Positions 35,367 to 45,140 of a stretch of DNA of 64,000 nt are shown one piece after another. The DNA is from Cerasicoccus frondis (lineage in GTDB: Bacteria; Verrucomicrobiota; Verrucomicrobiia; Opitutales; Cerasicoccaceae): the NCBI GenBank assembly GCA_031296915.1, contig JAVDPC010000009.1:124001-188000 (forward strand). Reading direction: 5' to 3'. The position numbers and the translations under genes were made by a program. Each line of letters opens with the position of its first letter. Position 1 is the stretch's first letter. The notes under the pieces were generated by a model, which did no database searches, had not been told where the DNA came from, and was given only the letters and a program-made list of their open reading frames with translations.

Positions 35367-35864
35367 ATGAAAATTTCCGACGAAGTGGCGGCGGCCATCA
35401 ACACGCAGATCAACAACGAGCTCACCTCTTCCTACCTCTACCTCGCCATGTCTGCATGGTTTGAGACACAGCCCTACCCTGGCTTTGCAAAGTGGATGCT
35501 CAAGCAAAGCGACGAAGAGCGCATGCACGCCATGAAGTTCTTCGGTTACCTGAATGATCGCGGCGGAGTCGTCAAGCTGGAGGCGATCAAGCAGCCGCAG
35601 GCTACCTACACCAAGCCACTCGAAGCATTCCAACTCGCGCTCGAAAGCGAGATCAAAACCACTAAGCAAATCCACGCCATTTACGAAGTCGCCGACCAGG
35701 TTAAAGACTACGAAACGCGCCATTTCCTCAGTTGGTTCTTGGAAGAGCAGGTCGAAGAAGAAAAGACCGCCTCGGATTGGGTGCAGAAGCTCGAAATGGC
35801 CGACGACCACGTCAACGCCCTCTTCAATCTCGATCACGAAGCCAATACGCGCCAAGATATCTGA
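35367..35864 (+). CDS. ftnA: ferritin
   Basis: 165 residues, the non-haem ferritin length. Ferroxidase ligands are visible: Glu in INNELTSSYLYLAMS, the EER-MHA pair in SDEERMHAMKFF, Glu near ESEIKTTKQI, and Glu/Gln in FLEEQVEEEKTA. It stores iron as a 24-mer cage. It stands apart from the iron operon at 58-60 kb. The only close neighbour downstream is a methyltransferase that starts 21 bp after. Confidence 0.95.
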   Translation: MKISDEVAAAINTQINNELTSSYLYLAMSAWFETQPYPGFAKWMLKQSDEERMHAMKFFGYLNDRGGVVKLEAIKQPQATYTKPLEAFQLALESEIKTTKQIHAIYEVADQVKDYETRHFLSWFLEEQVEEEKTASDWVQKLEMADDHVNALFNLDHEANTRQDI

Positions 35865-35884
35865 CCGGGGGGAGGCCTACTGGC

Positions 35885-36328
35885 ATGAATCCGCTCAAGC
35901 TGCCGCCTTTTTGGTTCCTGCTCGCGGTCGCAGCCCAGTTTGGTCTTAATTGGTTTACGCCTCAAAATGCATCCGGCTGGGGTTGGTATGCTGTGGGTTA
36001 CCTACTGCTGGCCCTCGGCATGTTTCTCGTGCTGGGCGCTTGGATGTCCTTCCGCATTCACGATACGCCAATTTGCCCGTTTAAGCAGCCGACGCACCTC
36101 ATCACCGACGGCGTATTCCGCTTTAGCCGTAACCCGATTTATCTCGGTCAGGCGTTCATGCTTTTGGGCCTCGCCGCCCTGCATGGGGCCTGGGTGACGC
36201 TGTTGCCGATCCCACTGTTAATCGCAATCCTGCACGTTGGCTTCATCCGCCCTGAGGAGCGCATACTCTCCCAGCAATGTGGCGCAGAATTCGCCACCTA
36301 CCGCTCGCGAGTGCGCGCTTGGCTGTGA
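35885..36328 (+). CDS. isoprenylcysteine methyltransferase-family membrane protein
   Basis: 147 residues from MNPLKLPPFWFLL (35885), preceded by a GGGGAGG run. About four membrane helices. The family signature GVFRFSRNPIYLGQAFMLLG and a C-terminal EERILSQQCGAEFATYRSRV match ICMT/PEMT-like methyltransferases. Substrate unknown. It directly follows the ferritin gene. Confidence 0.82.
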   Translation: MNPLKLPPFWFLLAVAAQFGLNWFTPQNASGWGWYAVGYLLLALGMFLVLGAWMSFRIHDTPICPFKQPTHLITDGVFRFSRNPIYLGQAFMLLGLAALHGAWVTLLPIPLLIAILHVGFIRPEERILSQQCGAEFATYRSRVRAWL

Positions 36329-36330
36329 AG

Positions 36331-37005
36331 TTATCGTCGTCGACGCCGCATCAAGACGACCAGCCCAACCAACGCCCCCAAGCCCGCCGCAGTCGCACTA
36401 GGCTCGGGCACGAGCGACACATTGTCGAATGTGTTCGACAGCGAGTTGTCGTAAAGCGCCACCTGTCCGCTGGAAAATGTCGAATCGGTCAATGAGGTCG
36501 CTGGCGTCAGTGAGCCATCCACGTAAACGGAGTAAGTGTCGCCGACGACAGTGATGCGCAGGTGCGGATCGCTCACGCCCACGGTGAAAACGCCATTGGC
36601 AATATTCAGGCTCGAGCCGTAAGTCGTGCCGTCACTGACTACGTGCCAGTAGAGATCGCCACCTCCAGCGCCTGCCACTAAGAGTACGCCCGCGCGCCCA
36701 ATCGATGTGCCACCAGCCTCCGTGCTGTGCAACCAGACTCCACCATCAGTTACATCGTTTATATCCAGCTCGATCTCGAAATCGGTCAGGACATAGGGCA
36801 AGGCGGAGAGCGCATTCGGGGCGTTATCTGGGCTGGCCGCCGCATAGACGCCGCCACTGGCTGCCCAACCTCCACTGTTGTTCTCCCACAGCGGGCTCGC
36901 GCCGGAGTCAAAGTTATCAAAAAAGAGAATCGCCTGAACATTGGACGCCAGCAGACCGGAAAGCACGGCGCCCCCAAGCAGATTTCGACAAGTAGCAGTA
37001 ATCAT
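36331..37005 (-). CDS. PEP-CTERM sorting-domain protein
   Basis: 224 residues. Signal peptide ending SNVQA; an FDNFDSGASPLWENNSGGW start of a lamin-G/DUF1080-like jelly roll; tail LVPEPSATAAGLGALVGLVVLMRRRRR. Exosortase substrate of unknown function. Converges on the ICMT-like gene with 2 bp between stops. Confidence 0.85.
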   Translation of the reverse strand: MITATCRNLLGGAVLSGLLASNVQAILFFDNFDSGASPLWENNSGGWAASGGVYAAASPDNAPNALSALPYVLTDFEIELDINDVTDGGVWLHSTEAGGTSIGRAGVLLVAGAGGGDLYWHVVSDGTTYGSSLNIANGVFTVGVSDPHLRITVVGDTYSVYVDGSLTPATSLTDSTFSSGQVALYDNSLSNTFDNVSLVPEPSATAAGLGALVGLVVLMRRRRR

Positions 37006-37097
37006 CGCAGCAGTGAGTTAAGATTCGAAACTGCATTCGATAATAGCGCCCCATCACCCGAAGTCCAGCGTCAACCATGGCAAAGGCTCATTCGGCG

Positions 37098-37613
37098 CTA
37101 ACTACGCGTATCTAAACTGAACGAAAGACGACGCAAAACCACGCGACAAACCAACACGAGGCCACCCGGCGCGGTGGCGGCCGCGAGGTAAACAAGCGCA
37201 AACGAAGACGTCGTCGTTTGTCGCAACAGGCCAAATGACGCCACATAGAGTAGCATATCGAGCATCTCTTTCAGCCAGAAAAAGCCTGTTATAAAACTGA
37301 GCGCGTAGCCCAGGTAAGCGCCGGCGGCATAGCTCAGCGGCAGACATCCCCAGACAATCGAAATGAACGCCAACCCCAGCCAGGAAAGCAATACCGGTAA
37401 GTTTGGCGCCCCCAGCCCCAGAGCAAAGCCCACTGGAAGCACAGCCATAAAGGCAAAGATTTGCTGACCCCCAAATCGTCTATTGGGAAATTGATATGGC
37501 ATCGACCACTCAGTCCTTTCGGGCGTCCCGCTCAGCGCAATGCGCGACTGACGAACCATGACCGGGAGATCGTCTGGCTTGGTGTAAACATCCTGCCAAC
37601 TGTTATGCGACAC
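37098..37613 (-). CDS. hypothetical membrane protein
   Basis: 171 residues. A hydrophilic N-terminal 45 residues (KPDDLPVMVRQSRIALSG) are followed by about four to five hydrophobic helices, ending in a basic tail (RVVLRRLSFSLDTRS). No motif is recognised. Located between a PEP-CTERM gene and a sulfotransferase on the same strand. Confidence 0.6.
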   Translation of the reverse strand: MSHNSWQDVYTKPDDLPVMVRQSRIALSGTPERTEWSMPYQFPNRRFGGQQIFAFMAVLPVGFALGLGAPNLPVLLSWLGLAFISIVWGCLPLSYAAGAYLGYALSFITGFFWLKEMLDMLLYVASFGLLRQTTTSSFALVYLAAATAPGGLVLVCRVVLRRLSFSLDTRS

Positions 37614-37655
37614 TTAATGACTTTGTCGTGTATTCAACTATGCAGCAAGGAGTTT

Positions 37656-38507
37656 TTAAGCAGGGACTCGCATGCGTTCGTTGGCGGCAACCATATCCAT
37701 GGGCCAATAATCGCTCGGCTTCCCGCAGTGCTTGAGAAACAGGCTGGTATCCTCCGCCAATTGATTCACTGCAAACTGATGCGCACGCTTAGTCCAGAGG
37801 GATTCGCCGACAGGATCAGCGGATGCCTTCTGGGCCTTTTCACCGAAGCATCGCTTCCAAAGGCGTTTGAATCGTGACTTCGGGGAACTCCGTATGGTTT
37901 GAGCATTCGCATTCAGACGCTCCAAAGTTGCCTCCTCTGGGGGCAAACGCTCGACATTCAAAAAGTCACAAAGACGGGCAATCTCAGTCTGTGGGTCATT
38001 TCGCAAGGAATCCAAAAAGATAATGTGGATTTGCTTATCGGAAAATTCATTTCGATAAGCGCTCAGTTGATGCCAATACATTGAGGGGCGCACGAGAGTC
38101 GTCTCATACTCGCCCGATAGCAGATCTTCTTCGAACGCGCGAAACTTTGTGTTCCCCGAACGTTCATACATACGGTAGTGCGATAAAATGCGATCCAATG
38201 GATGCCGAACCAAATAAACAATTTTCACTCGGGGAAGCGTCCGCTTGATTCTCGCCACTGCTTTGGGTGAGTGCGATCTCATTGAATAATGAACGGAACC
38301 CTCGCCGATCGCAACATGCTCCGGCTTAATGTCGAAATGGTCACGATACCAGTCCAGCCCTTTGGCGTAATTCTCGTCGTGGCTGAAATATTTCACTTCT
38401 TTGGGCGCGGAAAAACAAACCTGCTTGTGCTGAGAAAGCTTATTGCAAAGTGACGTGGTGCCAGACTTTGCGGCGCCAATTATGAGAAATGTAGGTTCGC
38501 TATGCAT
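37656..38507 (-). CDS. PAPS-dependent sulfotransferase
   Basis: 283 residues. The PAPS 5'-phosphosulfate loop is AAKSGTTSLCNKL (about 12-24). The 3'-phosphate site is YLVRHPLDRILSHYRM (about 98-113), and the later YWHQLSAYRNEFSDKQIHIIFLDSLRNDP is typical of heparan/O-sulfotransferase-like bacterial enzymes. It probably sulfates a surface or exported polysaccharide. No partner glycan locus is adjacent. Confidence 0.85.
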   Translation of the reverse strand: MHSEPTFLIIGAAKSGTTSLCNKLSQHKQVCFSAPKEVKYFSHDENYAKGLDWYRDHFDIKPEHVAIGEGSVHYSMRSHSPKAVARIKRTLPRVKIVYLVRHPLDRILSHYRMYERSGNTKFRAFEEDLLSGEYETTLVRPSMYWHQLSAYRNEFSDKQIHIIFLDSLRNDPQTEIARLCDFLNVERLPPEEATLERLNANAQTIRSSPKSRFKRLWKRCFGEKAQKASADPVGESLWTKRAHQFAVNQLAEDTSLFLKHCGKPSDYWPMDMVAANERMRVPA

Positions 38508-38802
38508 TGTTTGTGTTCAGCGAACGGAGTCTCGCTTGGCTCATTTAAACGTAGATTTTTTAAAGTTGTTTCAGATCAATGCCCCTTCCGGCATAAAAGC
38601 GGCAATAAACAGATAAAATCAGCGGGTTCGGTCACTAAAGAATGTGCTACATGCAGGTAATTGACTGCATTACCAGCATATTCACTTGACGGTGACAGCT
38701 AATTCCGCGCCAGCTCGCTAGTCACAATTTTGTGCGCTGATTCGTAGCGAGACCCTCAAGCTAAAGTTCAGCGCCCTTGAGCATGAAAATCCCCCTTCCC
38801 CC

Positions 38803-38830
38803 TTGACGCCGGACGTAGCAGCGGTGTAAT
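38803..38830 (+). promoter_or_regulatory. sigma-70-type promoter of leuC
   Basis: TTGACG (38803-38808), 16-bp spacer, TGTAAT (38825-38830). Predicted initiation near 38837 leaves a short leader, which supports the ATG at 38857 over the one at 38836. The upstream 290 bp holds only a weak GGTAAT/ATTACC dyad (38656-38674). Confidence 0.6.
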
Positions 38831-38856
38831 TTGGAATGTTTCTAAATAGATCGATC

Positions 38857-40284
38857 ATGGGCAAAACGCTTTTTCATAAGGTCTGGGAAGACCACGCAGT
38901 ACGCAAACTGCCGAACGGCCAAACACAGCTGTTTATCGGCACGCACCTCATTCACGAGGTGACCTCGCCGCAAGCCTTTGGCATGCTCCGTGAGCTCGGC
39001 TTCTCCGTCAAATACCCCCAGCGCACCTTCGCCACCGTCGACCACATCGTGCCGACCAACGAAGCCATCGAGCCCTACAGCGACCCGCTGGCCCAGGCCA
39101 TGATCGAGGAGCTCCGCAAAAACTGCGCAGACAACGGCGTCACATTCTTCGACACCAACACTGGCAAGCAGGGCGTCGTCCACATCGTGGGCCCCGAACA
39201 AGGCATCACTCAGCCCGGCACGACCATTGCCTGTGGAGACAGCCATACCGCCACCCACGGCGCATTTGGCGCGATCGCTTTCGGGATCGGCACCAGCCAG
39301 GTGCGCGACGTACTCGCCACGCAAACGCTGGCCCTGAGTGAGCTCAAGGTGCGCCGCATCAACGTCAACGGCCGACTCGGGCCGGGCGTTTACGCCAAGG
39401 ATGTCATCCTGCACATCATCCGCCTCCTCGGCGTCAATGGCGGTCTCGGCTACGCCTATGAATACGGCGGCGACGTCTTCGATCGCATGACGATGGAAGA
39501 GCGCATGACCGTGTGCAACATGTCCATCGAAGGCGGCGCACGCTGCGGCTACGTCAACCCGGACGAAACAACCTTTGCTTACTTGAAAGGCCGCCCCTAC
39601 TCGCCACAGGGCGCTGCATGGGACGCCACCGTCGCGAAGTGGAAGGCCTACGCCTCCGACAAAGACGCCGTTTTCGACGACGTTTACAATATCGACGCCG
39701 CCGACATCAAGCCGACCGTTACCTGGGGCATCAATCCCGCCCAAGCCATTTTCGTCGACGAAAACATGCCGCTGCTCGACGAGCTAGACGCGCATGACCG
39801 CGCCACCGCACAAGAAGCCTACGAATACATGAGCCTCACCGAGGGCACGCCCATTCGCGGCCAGAAGATCGATGTCGCGTTCATCGGCTCCTGCACCAAT
39901 GGCCGCCTGAGCGACCTCGAAGAAGTCGCGCAATACGTAAAAGGCAAGAAGGTCGCCGAGCACGTCAAAGCGATCGTCGTTCCTGGCTCACAAGTTGTCG
40001 CCGCGATTGCGATTGAAAAGGGCCTCGACAAGGTATTCGCCGAAGCTGGCTTCGAATGGCGCGGCGCCGGTTGCTCCATGTGCCTGGCCATGAACCCGGA
40101 CAAGCTCATCGGCAACCAGCTCTGCGCCAGCTCCTCGAACCGCAACTTCAAGGGCCGTCAGGGCAGTCCGACTGGACGCACCCTCTTGATGAGCCCGGTC
40201 ATGGTCGCCGCTGCCGCGATCACCGGCGAAGTCACCGACGCTCGTGAGTTGTTCAACCAAACCGAAGCGATGGCGGCGGTTTGA
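38857..40284 (+). CDS. leuC: 3-isopropylmalate dehydratase large subunit
   Basis: 475 residues from [13 protein letters not shown] (38857), the typical LeuC start. An aconitase-fold enzyme of leucine synthesis. [38 protein letters not shown] and [11 protein letters not shown] carry the three 4Fe-4S cysteines. It normally works with LeuD. No leuD is in this window and leuC is monocistronic, with its own promoter and terminator. Confidence 0.96.
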   Translation: MGKTLFHKVWEDHAVRKLPNGQTQLFIGTHLIHEVTSPQAFGMLRELGFSVKYPQRTFATVDHIVPTNEAIEPYSDPLAQAMIEELRKNCADNGVTFFDTNTGKQGVVHIVGPEQGITQPGTTIACGDSHTATHGAFGAIAFGIGTSQVRDVLATQTLALSELKVRRINVNGRLGPGVYAKDVILHIIRLLGVNGGLGYAYEYGGDVFDRMTMEERMTVCNMSIEGGARCGYVNPDETTFAYLKGRPYSPQGAAWDATVAKWKAYASDKDAVFDDVYNIDAADIKPTVTWGINPAQAIFVDENMPLLDELDAHDRATAQEAYEYMSLTEGTPIRGQKIDVAFIGSCTNGRLSDLEEVAQYVKGKKVAEHVKAIVVPGSQVVAAIAIEKGLDKVFAEAGFEWRGAGCSMCLAMNPDKLIGNQLCASSSNRNFKGRQGSPTGRTLLMSPVMVAAAAITGEVTDARELFNQTEAMAAV

Positions 40285-40315
40285 TTGAGATTAAAGAGAG
40301 CAAAAAACTTAAGAA

Positions 40316-40347
40316 ACGCCGACCAGGATATGGTCGGCGTTTTTTTG
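40316..40347. terminator. bidirectional intrinsic terminator between leuC and the sugar dehydrogenase
   Basis: A 10-bp perfect stem ACGCCGACCA/TGGTCGGCGT with loop GGATA, then seven T on the plus strand. On the minus strand T-rich sequence also follows, so it serves both convergent genes. Confidence 0.9.
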
Positions 40348-40348
40348 G

Positions 40349-41728
40349 CTACTTGGCTGGGACCATGCGCGCCAACTCGTCCGGGCTGTTGAATAGCAAG
40401 TAAATCGCGCCATCGGGACCACTCCCGACATCGCGGATGCGGCCACGGTCTTCCAGGATGACTTCGTCGCTGACAAGCTTTTCGCCGTCGAGCGTGATCA
40501 AGTGAAGCTCCTCCTGCCGAAGCGAAGTAACCAGTAGCTTATTCTCCCAGTTGGGGAAGGCCTTGCCCTCGTAGAAATCCATCCCGCACACGGCAATAGA
40601 CGGCGTCCAGTAATGCACGGGCTGAGCCATGCCCGGCGCTGACGTTTCGCTCGTGATCGGCGTGCCGTTGTAATTCATGCCATAGGTGATGACCGGCCAG
40701 CCGTAATTCACGCCTTTCTTGATCACGTTGAGCTCGTCGCCTCCGCGCGGACCGTGCTCTGTTTCCCAAAGCTGCCCCGTCACCGGATGGAAGTCGAGCC
40801 CCTGCGGGTTGCGGTTGCCATAGCTCCAGAGCGTGGGATAGCCATCATCCACAAACGGGTTGTCCTGCGGGATGCTCCCATCGTCAAAAACACGGTGAAT
40901 CTTTCCATTGGGGCGAGTCGTGTCCTGCGCCTGATCTTGCTGACCGCGGTCACCAATGCTGAAGAATAAATAACCATTTTTATCGAAGGCCATGCGACTG
41001 CCGAAATGCTGCCCCTTGCCAGTGTAATACTCCTCGTTCGCCTGAAAAATGGTCTGCTGCTCAACCCATTTTCCATTATCAATTTTCCCACGGACCACTT
41101 TCGTCAACGCGCCATTCCCCTGTGAATCACTGAAGGCTAAATACACCCAGCCGTTATCGGTGTAGTGCGGGTGAAGGGCAACTTCCAGCATACCGCCCTG
41201 CCCCTTGTCGCTAACTTCCGGGATGCCCTTAATCGATGGCCCCACGGTACCGTCAGCTTCGATGATGCGCAGCCCGCCGGGTTTCTCCGTCACCAGAAAA
41301 CGCCCCCCCGGCAGAAACGCCAGCGACCACGGCGTTTTCAGGCCATCGGCGACCTTTTCCAAACGAAAGCGCTCGCCCGCCACGTTGTATACATCCGTGG
41401 TTCCTGGCTCTGGCTTGGGCGGATTCTCCAGGGCGTATTTCTCCCTTTCCTTCACGTAGATGACGAGGGCGCGAATCTCCTCCTTCGACAGCAAGCTTTT
41501 AAACGGAGGCATGCCGAGCTCCGGCTGGCCATTGGTAATGATGTCGGAGATCGATTCCGGGCTGCCATCGCCACGCCACACGCCGTCAACCAATGATTTG
41601 CCAAGGCCGCCTTCCAGCTTTTCGCCATGGCAAATCTGACAATGCTGCGCATAAAGCTCGTCTACCTTGGCAGCATCCAGCACACCCCCTACGCCAACCA
41701 ATCCACCAACAAGCAACCATCGAATCAT
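40349..41728 (-). CDS. cytochrome c fused to PQQ-type glucose/sorbosone dehydrogenase
   Basis: 459 residues with an N-terminal export signal. A class I cytochrome c domain follows (CQICH at about 30-34, axial Met in ELGMPPF). A six-bladed propeller then matches glucose/sorbosone dehydrogenases: TPWSLAFLPGGRFLVTEKPG, GGMLEVALHP, ETEHGPRGGDELN, YGWPVITYG and RDVGSGPDGAIYLL. It probably oxidises an aldose or related sugar in the periplasm with electrons passing to the haem. Converges on leuC. Confidence 0.88.
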   Translation of the reverse strand: MIRWLLVGGLVGVGGVLDAAKVDELYAQHCQICHGEKLEGGLGKSLVDGVWRGDGSPESISDIITNGQPELGMPPFKSLLSKEEIRALVIYVKEREKYALENPPKPEPGTTDVYNVAGERFRLEKVADGLKTPWSLAFLPGGRFLVTEKPGGLRIIEADGTVGPSIKGIPEVSDKGQGGMLEVALHPHYTDNGWVYLAFSDSQGNGALTKVVRGKIDNGKWVEQQTIFQANEEYYTGKGQHFGSRMAFDKNGYLFFSIGDRGQQDQAQDTTRPNGKIHRVFDDGSIPQDNPFVDDGYPTLWSYGNRNPQGLDFHPVTGQLWETEHGPRGGDELNVIKKGVNYGWPVITYGMNYNGTPITSETSAPGMAQPVHYWTPSIAVCGMDFYEGKAFPNWENKLLVTSLRQEELHLITLDGEKLVSDEVILEDRGRIRDVGSGPDGAIYLLFNSPDELARMVPAK

Positions 41729-41818
41729 GCGAACTGCATAGCAGAAAATTCAGCCGCCGCAAACTTCATCCGCAAATAACCGTCGCCGAGCACTCAAAAT
41801 TCCCCCACGCTGCTCCCC

Positions 41819-43369
41819 GTGAAAACCGCTGACACCGCTGACGAATTCCTGGCCTGCGCCGCCGATTTCCAACTGGGCAAACTCGACACCGAGCAACCCC
41901 ACCCCCTGACGCAAAACCTGTCCGCCCAATGCCAGAACGACCTCCCCGCCGCTGTTGACGCGCTGAAGGCTGTCGACGAACAAGCGCTCGCAACCATGGC
42001 TCAACGTCTGGCGCCGGCGCCAGAGCTCGCGGCAGACATCCATGCCGCCTGGGCCAACGGCGGCCGCATCTTCCTGGCCGGTTGTGGCGCCACCGGGCGA
42101 CTCTCCATCGCCCTGGAAACCTTTTGCCGCAGCGGTCTGCTACCGGAAGCTTTGCAAGACAAAGTAATCGGCTTCATGGCAGGCGGCGACGCCGCGCTGA
42201 TCCGCTCCATCGAAGGCTTTGAGGACTTCCCCAGCTACGGCGCCCGTCAACTGCGTGAGCTGGGCTTTGGCGCAAAGGATTTGCTCATCGCCTCCACCGA
42301 GGGCGGCGAGACACCGTGGGTGATCGGCGCTGCGGAGGAAGCCGCGCGCATCAGCAAGCGTGCGCCGTGGTTCTGCTATTGCAACCCCGACGACTTACTC
42401 TGCGATTTGGTCGAACGCTCGCGCCGCGTCATCGACAACCCCAGCATCCGTAAATGGAACCTCGCCGTCGGCCCAATGGGCATTGCAGGCAGCACGCGCA
42501 TGCAATCCAGCACTGTCCTGCAATACGGAATTGGGCTCACCCTGGAGCTCGCCGCCAAGGAAGACTTTGCAATGCAAAGCTTTTGCCAGCGATTGACGAA
42601 ATTTCAGGAAGTCGTCACCCGGCTAAACTGGCGTTTCCTCACCGATTTCATCCAACGCGAAAGCGAGATCTACCAGCAAGGCGACCGCACGCTTTATGTC
42701 ACCGAGGACTTCGGCGTCACCGTACTCACCGACACAACGGAACGTTCACCGACGTTTTCCCTGCCAGTGTTTGAGAACTATACCGGAGACCAAACCACCG
42801 AACCGCGCAGCCTGTGCTACCTGACGATCCCTAGCCAGCCAGCCGTCGCCCTGGCCTGGCGACAACTCCTACTGCGCGACCCGCGCTGCCTCACCTGGCC
42901 AGACGAGCTCCCCGTCACCCGTCACGAGCGCCTGATGGGTTATGACATCAGTGCGCGCGCCGCGCATAACCGCGCCGCCTCCTGCGGTGAAGCGCGGCAC
43001 CACGTGTTCAGCATCGATTCAGTCGACGGCGTCATCATGTGGTCGCTGGATCGCCTCGCGGCGACTGCCGTGCCCCCGGGCCTTCCCCTGCTCGATGCAC
43101 AGACTTTGCTCAAGATGCTGCTCAATGCCCACTCGACACTCGTCATGGGCCGACTTGGCCGCTACGAGGACAACCTCATGACCTACGTCAAACCGAGCAA
43201 CAACAAGCTGATCGATCGCGCAATCCGCTACATTCAAACTTTGCAACGCAGAGTAAACAGCGCCCCCTCCAGCTACGAAACCATTTGCCGCGAACTTTAC
43301 GAACAACGCAAAATCCTGGCGCCCGACGAACCAATCGTGCTGAAAACCTTAGCCGCTCTCGAGACTTAA
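41819..43369 (+). CDS. MurQ/GKRP-like double-SIS-length sugar-phosphate protein
   Basis: 516 residues, starting with GTG. The N-terminal half aligns by motif with MurNAc-6-phosphate etherase: HPLTQNL, then FLAGCGATGRLSIALETF (Glu at the first catalytic position), then RSIEGFED (second Glu) and LLIASTEGGETPWVIGA. MurQ is about 300 residues, so the extra C-terminal half makes it closer in size to glucokinase-regulator-type proteins. The second half contains LLKMLLNAHSTLVMGRLGRYEDNLMTYVKPSNNKLIDRAIRYI, resembling the MurQ substrate-binding helix region. The GH20 gene follows 73 bp later, suggesting amino-sugar or muropeptide recycling. Three dispersed palindromes lie inside. Confidence 0.75.
   Translation: MKTADTADEFLACAADFQLGKLDTEQPHPLTQNLSAQCQNDLPAAVDALKAVDEQALATMAQRLAPAPELAADIHAAWANGGRIFLAGCGATGRLSIALETFCRSGLLPEALQDKVIGFMAGGDAALIRSIEGFEDFPSYGARQLRELGFGAKDLLIASTEGGETPWVIGAAEEAARISKRAPWFCYCNPDDLLCDLVERSRRVIDNPSIRKWNLAVGPMGIAGSTRMQSSTVLQYGIGLTLELAAKEDFAMQSFCQRLTKFQEVVTRLNWRFLTDFIQRESEIYQQGDRTLYVTEDFGVTVLTDTTERSPTFSLPVFENYTGDQTTEPRSLCYLTIPSQPAVALAWRQLLLRDPRCLTWPDELPVTRHERLMGYDISARAAHNRAASCGEARHHVFSIDSVDGVIMWSLDRLAATAVPPGLPLLDAQTLLKMLLNAHSTLVMGRLGRYEDNLMTYVKPSNNKLIDRAIRYIQTLQRRVNSAPSSYETICRELYEQRKILAPDEPIVLKTLAALET
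42149..42165. repeat. dispersed palindrome copy 10 (MurQ-like gene)
   Basis: GCTTTG-CAAGA-CAAAGT; encodes ALQDKV. Confidence 0.85.
42564..42580. repeat. dispersed palindrome copy 11 (MurQ-like gene)
   Basis: ACTTTG-CAATG-CAAAGC; encodes DFAMQS. Confidence 0.85.
43238..43254. repeat. dispersed palindrome copy 12 (MurQ-like gene)
   Basis: ACTTTG-CAACG-CAGAGT, one arm mismatch; encodes TLQRRV. Confidence 0.7.
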
Positions 43370-43442
43370 ACCCTTTCAAATTCGCGGAATTGGATAAATC
43401 CCAATTGACGCCCACACCGAAAGCCCGGAAAATCCCGCCACC

Positions 43443-45140
43443 ATGCTGCTCATTCCCGAACCACGCAAACTCAAGATCAACGAAGGTTCCTGCCCAGCGG
43501 ACATTGCTTCCAGTTTGAGCATTGGCGACAACGACATCCCCCCCCAGGGCTACCGCCTCACCATTCAACCCGGCAAAATATCGATCAAGGCCGCCGATGC
43601 CGCAGGCGCATTTTACGCCGAACAAACCCTGGAGCAAATAACCGAGCAATCCAAGGGCGCAGGCCTGCCCTGCCTGCGCATTGACGACTGGCCCGACTTC
43701 TCCGTCCGCGGCTACATGCTCGATATTTCCCGCGACCGCGTGCCCACTATGGAGCACCTGCGCCGCCTCGTCGACGCCCTAGCCGCGCTGCGCTATAACC
43801 AACTGCAGCTCTACACCGAACACACCTTCGCCTACACCGGGCATGAAACCGTGTGGGGCATGGCCTCGCCCATGACGGCCGAGGAGATCGAAGAACTCGA
43901 CACCTATTGCGCGGACCGCCACATCGAGCTCGTGCCCAACCAGAATTCTTTCGGCCACTTCGAGCGTTGGCTTCAACATGAGGAATACCAAAACCTCGCC
44001 GAGTGCCCGGACGGCTTTACCCACCCGCTGACCGGCCCACGCCCCTATGGCGGCACCCTGCGACCCAATGAAGAAAGCCTCAGCTTTCTCAACGAACTTT
44101 ACAGCGAACTGCTGCCCCATTTCTCGAGCAATAAATTTAACGTTGGCGGCGATGAGCCCTGGGAGCTGGGTCAAGGTTGGAGCAAAGCGCAAATCGACAT
44201 TGAGGGCAAGCACGCCATCTACGCCCGCTTCCTCAAACGCATTTGCGAACTCGCCGAAAGCCACAACGCCGAGCCCATGTGCTGGGCCGACATCCTGCTC
44301 GAAAACCCGGCATTCATCGATGAGCTGCCCGCCAGCGTAACGCCCATACTTTGGGGCTACGAGGCCAACCACCCCTTCGACCAACAGTGCGCGATTCTCG
44401 CCAGCACGGATCGCCCCTTCTACGTGGCGCCCGGCGACTCCACCTGGAACAGCTTTACCGGCCGCGTCCGTAACATGCTCGAAAACATCCGCTCCGCCGC
44501 ACGCCACGGGTTGAGCCAAAATGCAGTCGGCTTCCTGGTGACGCATTGGGGCGACAACGGCCATCCGCAAACGTGGGCGGTCAGCCTGCCGGGCATGGTC
44601 GCGGGCGCCTTATTTTCCTGGTATGGCGACGCCGAGAGCAACCTGGACCTCACCCGCCAAATCAACCGTCTCTTTTTTAAGGGAGAAGACCGCACCGCCG
44701 CCGAAGTGCTGTTGGAGCTCGGCGACGTCGACCACGCCATCCCGCTCAAGCTCGCCAACCAGAGTTTTCTTTTTTCCAGCATGAGACTGCCCATCGAGGA
44801 ACTACAAGCCAAGCTGGTCAGTTGCCCGGAATCATGTTTTGAAGGCGTCATCAGCCAAACCTGGGAGTGGGAATCCGTGCTCAACGGCACGACTATCCAC
44901 GCCGATGACGCCCATTGGCTGCGCGATGAAATGGACCTCGCGATCGACCTCACCCGCTTCGCTGCTCAGCGTTGCCTGGCTGTTAAAAGCCACACTGGCC
45001 CCGCAAACGAATTCAATCTCGGTTCAGGTTTGCGCGCCGAACTCTCCTCGCTCATTGGCCAATTTGAAAAACTGTGGACTCGCCGCAGCCGCATCGGCGG
45101 CTTGCACGAAAGCAGCCAACGCCTGCGCCGTTTGCTTTAG
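43443..45140 (+). CDS. glycoside hydrolase family 20-like beta-N-acetylhexosaminidase
   Basis: 565 residues without a signal peptide, so cytoplasmic. An N-terminal beta-sandwich part (YRLTIQPGKISIKAADAAGAFYAEQTL) precedes a TIM barrel starting VRGYMLDISRDRVPTM. The catalytic Asp-Glu pair lies in NVGGDEPWELG (about D237-E238), with later MCWADILLENP and VTHWGDNGHPQTW. It is expected to remove terminal GlcNAc-like residues by substrate-assisted catalysis. With the MurQ-like gene upstream it may recycle GlcNAc-anhMurNAc or a glycosaminoglycan fragment. Confidence 0.82.
   Translation: MLLIPEPRKLKINEGSCPADIASSLSIGDNDIPPQGYRLTIQPGKISIKAADAAGAFYAEQTLEQITEQSKGAGLPCLRIDDWPDFSVRGYMLDISRDRVPTMEHLRRLVDALAALRYNQLQLYTEHTFAYTGHETVWGMASPMTAEEIEELDTYCADRHIELVPNQNSFGHFERWLQHEEYQNLAECPDGFTHPLTGPRPYGGTLRPNEESLSFLNELYSELLPHFSSNKFNVGGDEPWELGQGWSKAQIDIEGKHAIYARFLKRICELAESHNAEPMCWADILLENPAFIDELPASVTPILWGYEANHPFDQQCAILASTDRPFYVAPGDSTWNSFTGRVRNMLENIRSAARHGLSQNAVGFLVTHWGDNGHPQTWAVSLPGMVAGALFSWYGDAESNLDLTRQINRLFFKGEDRTAAEVLLELGDVDHAIPLKLANQSFLFSSMRLPIEELQAKLVSCPESCFEGVISQTWEWESVLNGTTIHADDAHWLRDEMDLAIDLTRFAAQRCLAVKSHTGPANEFNLGSGLRAELSSLIGQFEKLWTRRSRIGGLHESSQRLRRLL

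Noticed and set aside
38656..38674. GGTAAT/ATTACC dyad upstream of leuC as a possible leucine attenuator
   Set aside because: No leader peptide with Leu codons and no terminator; the promoter lies downstream of it.
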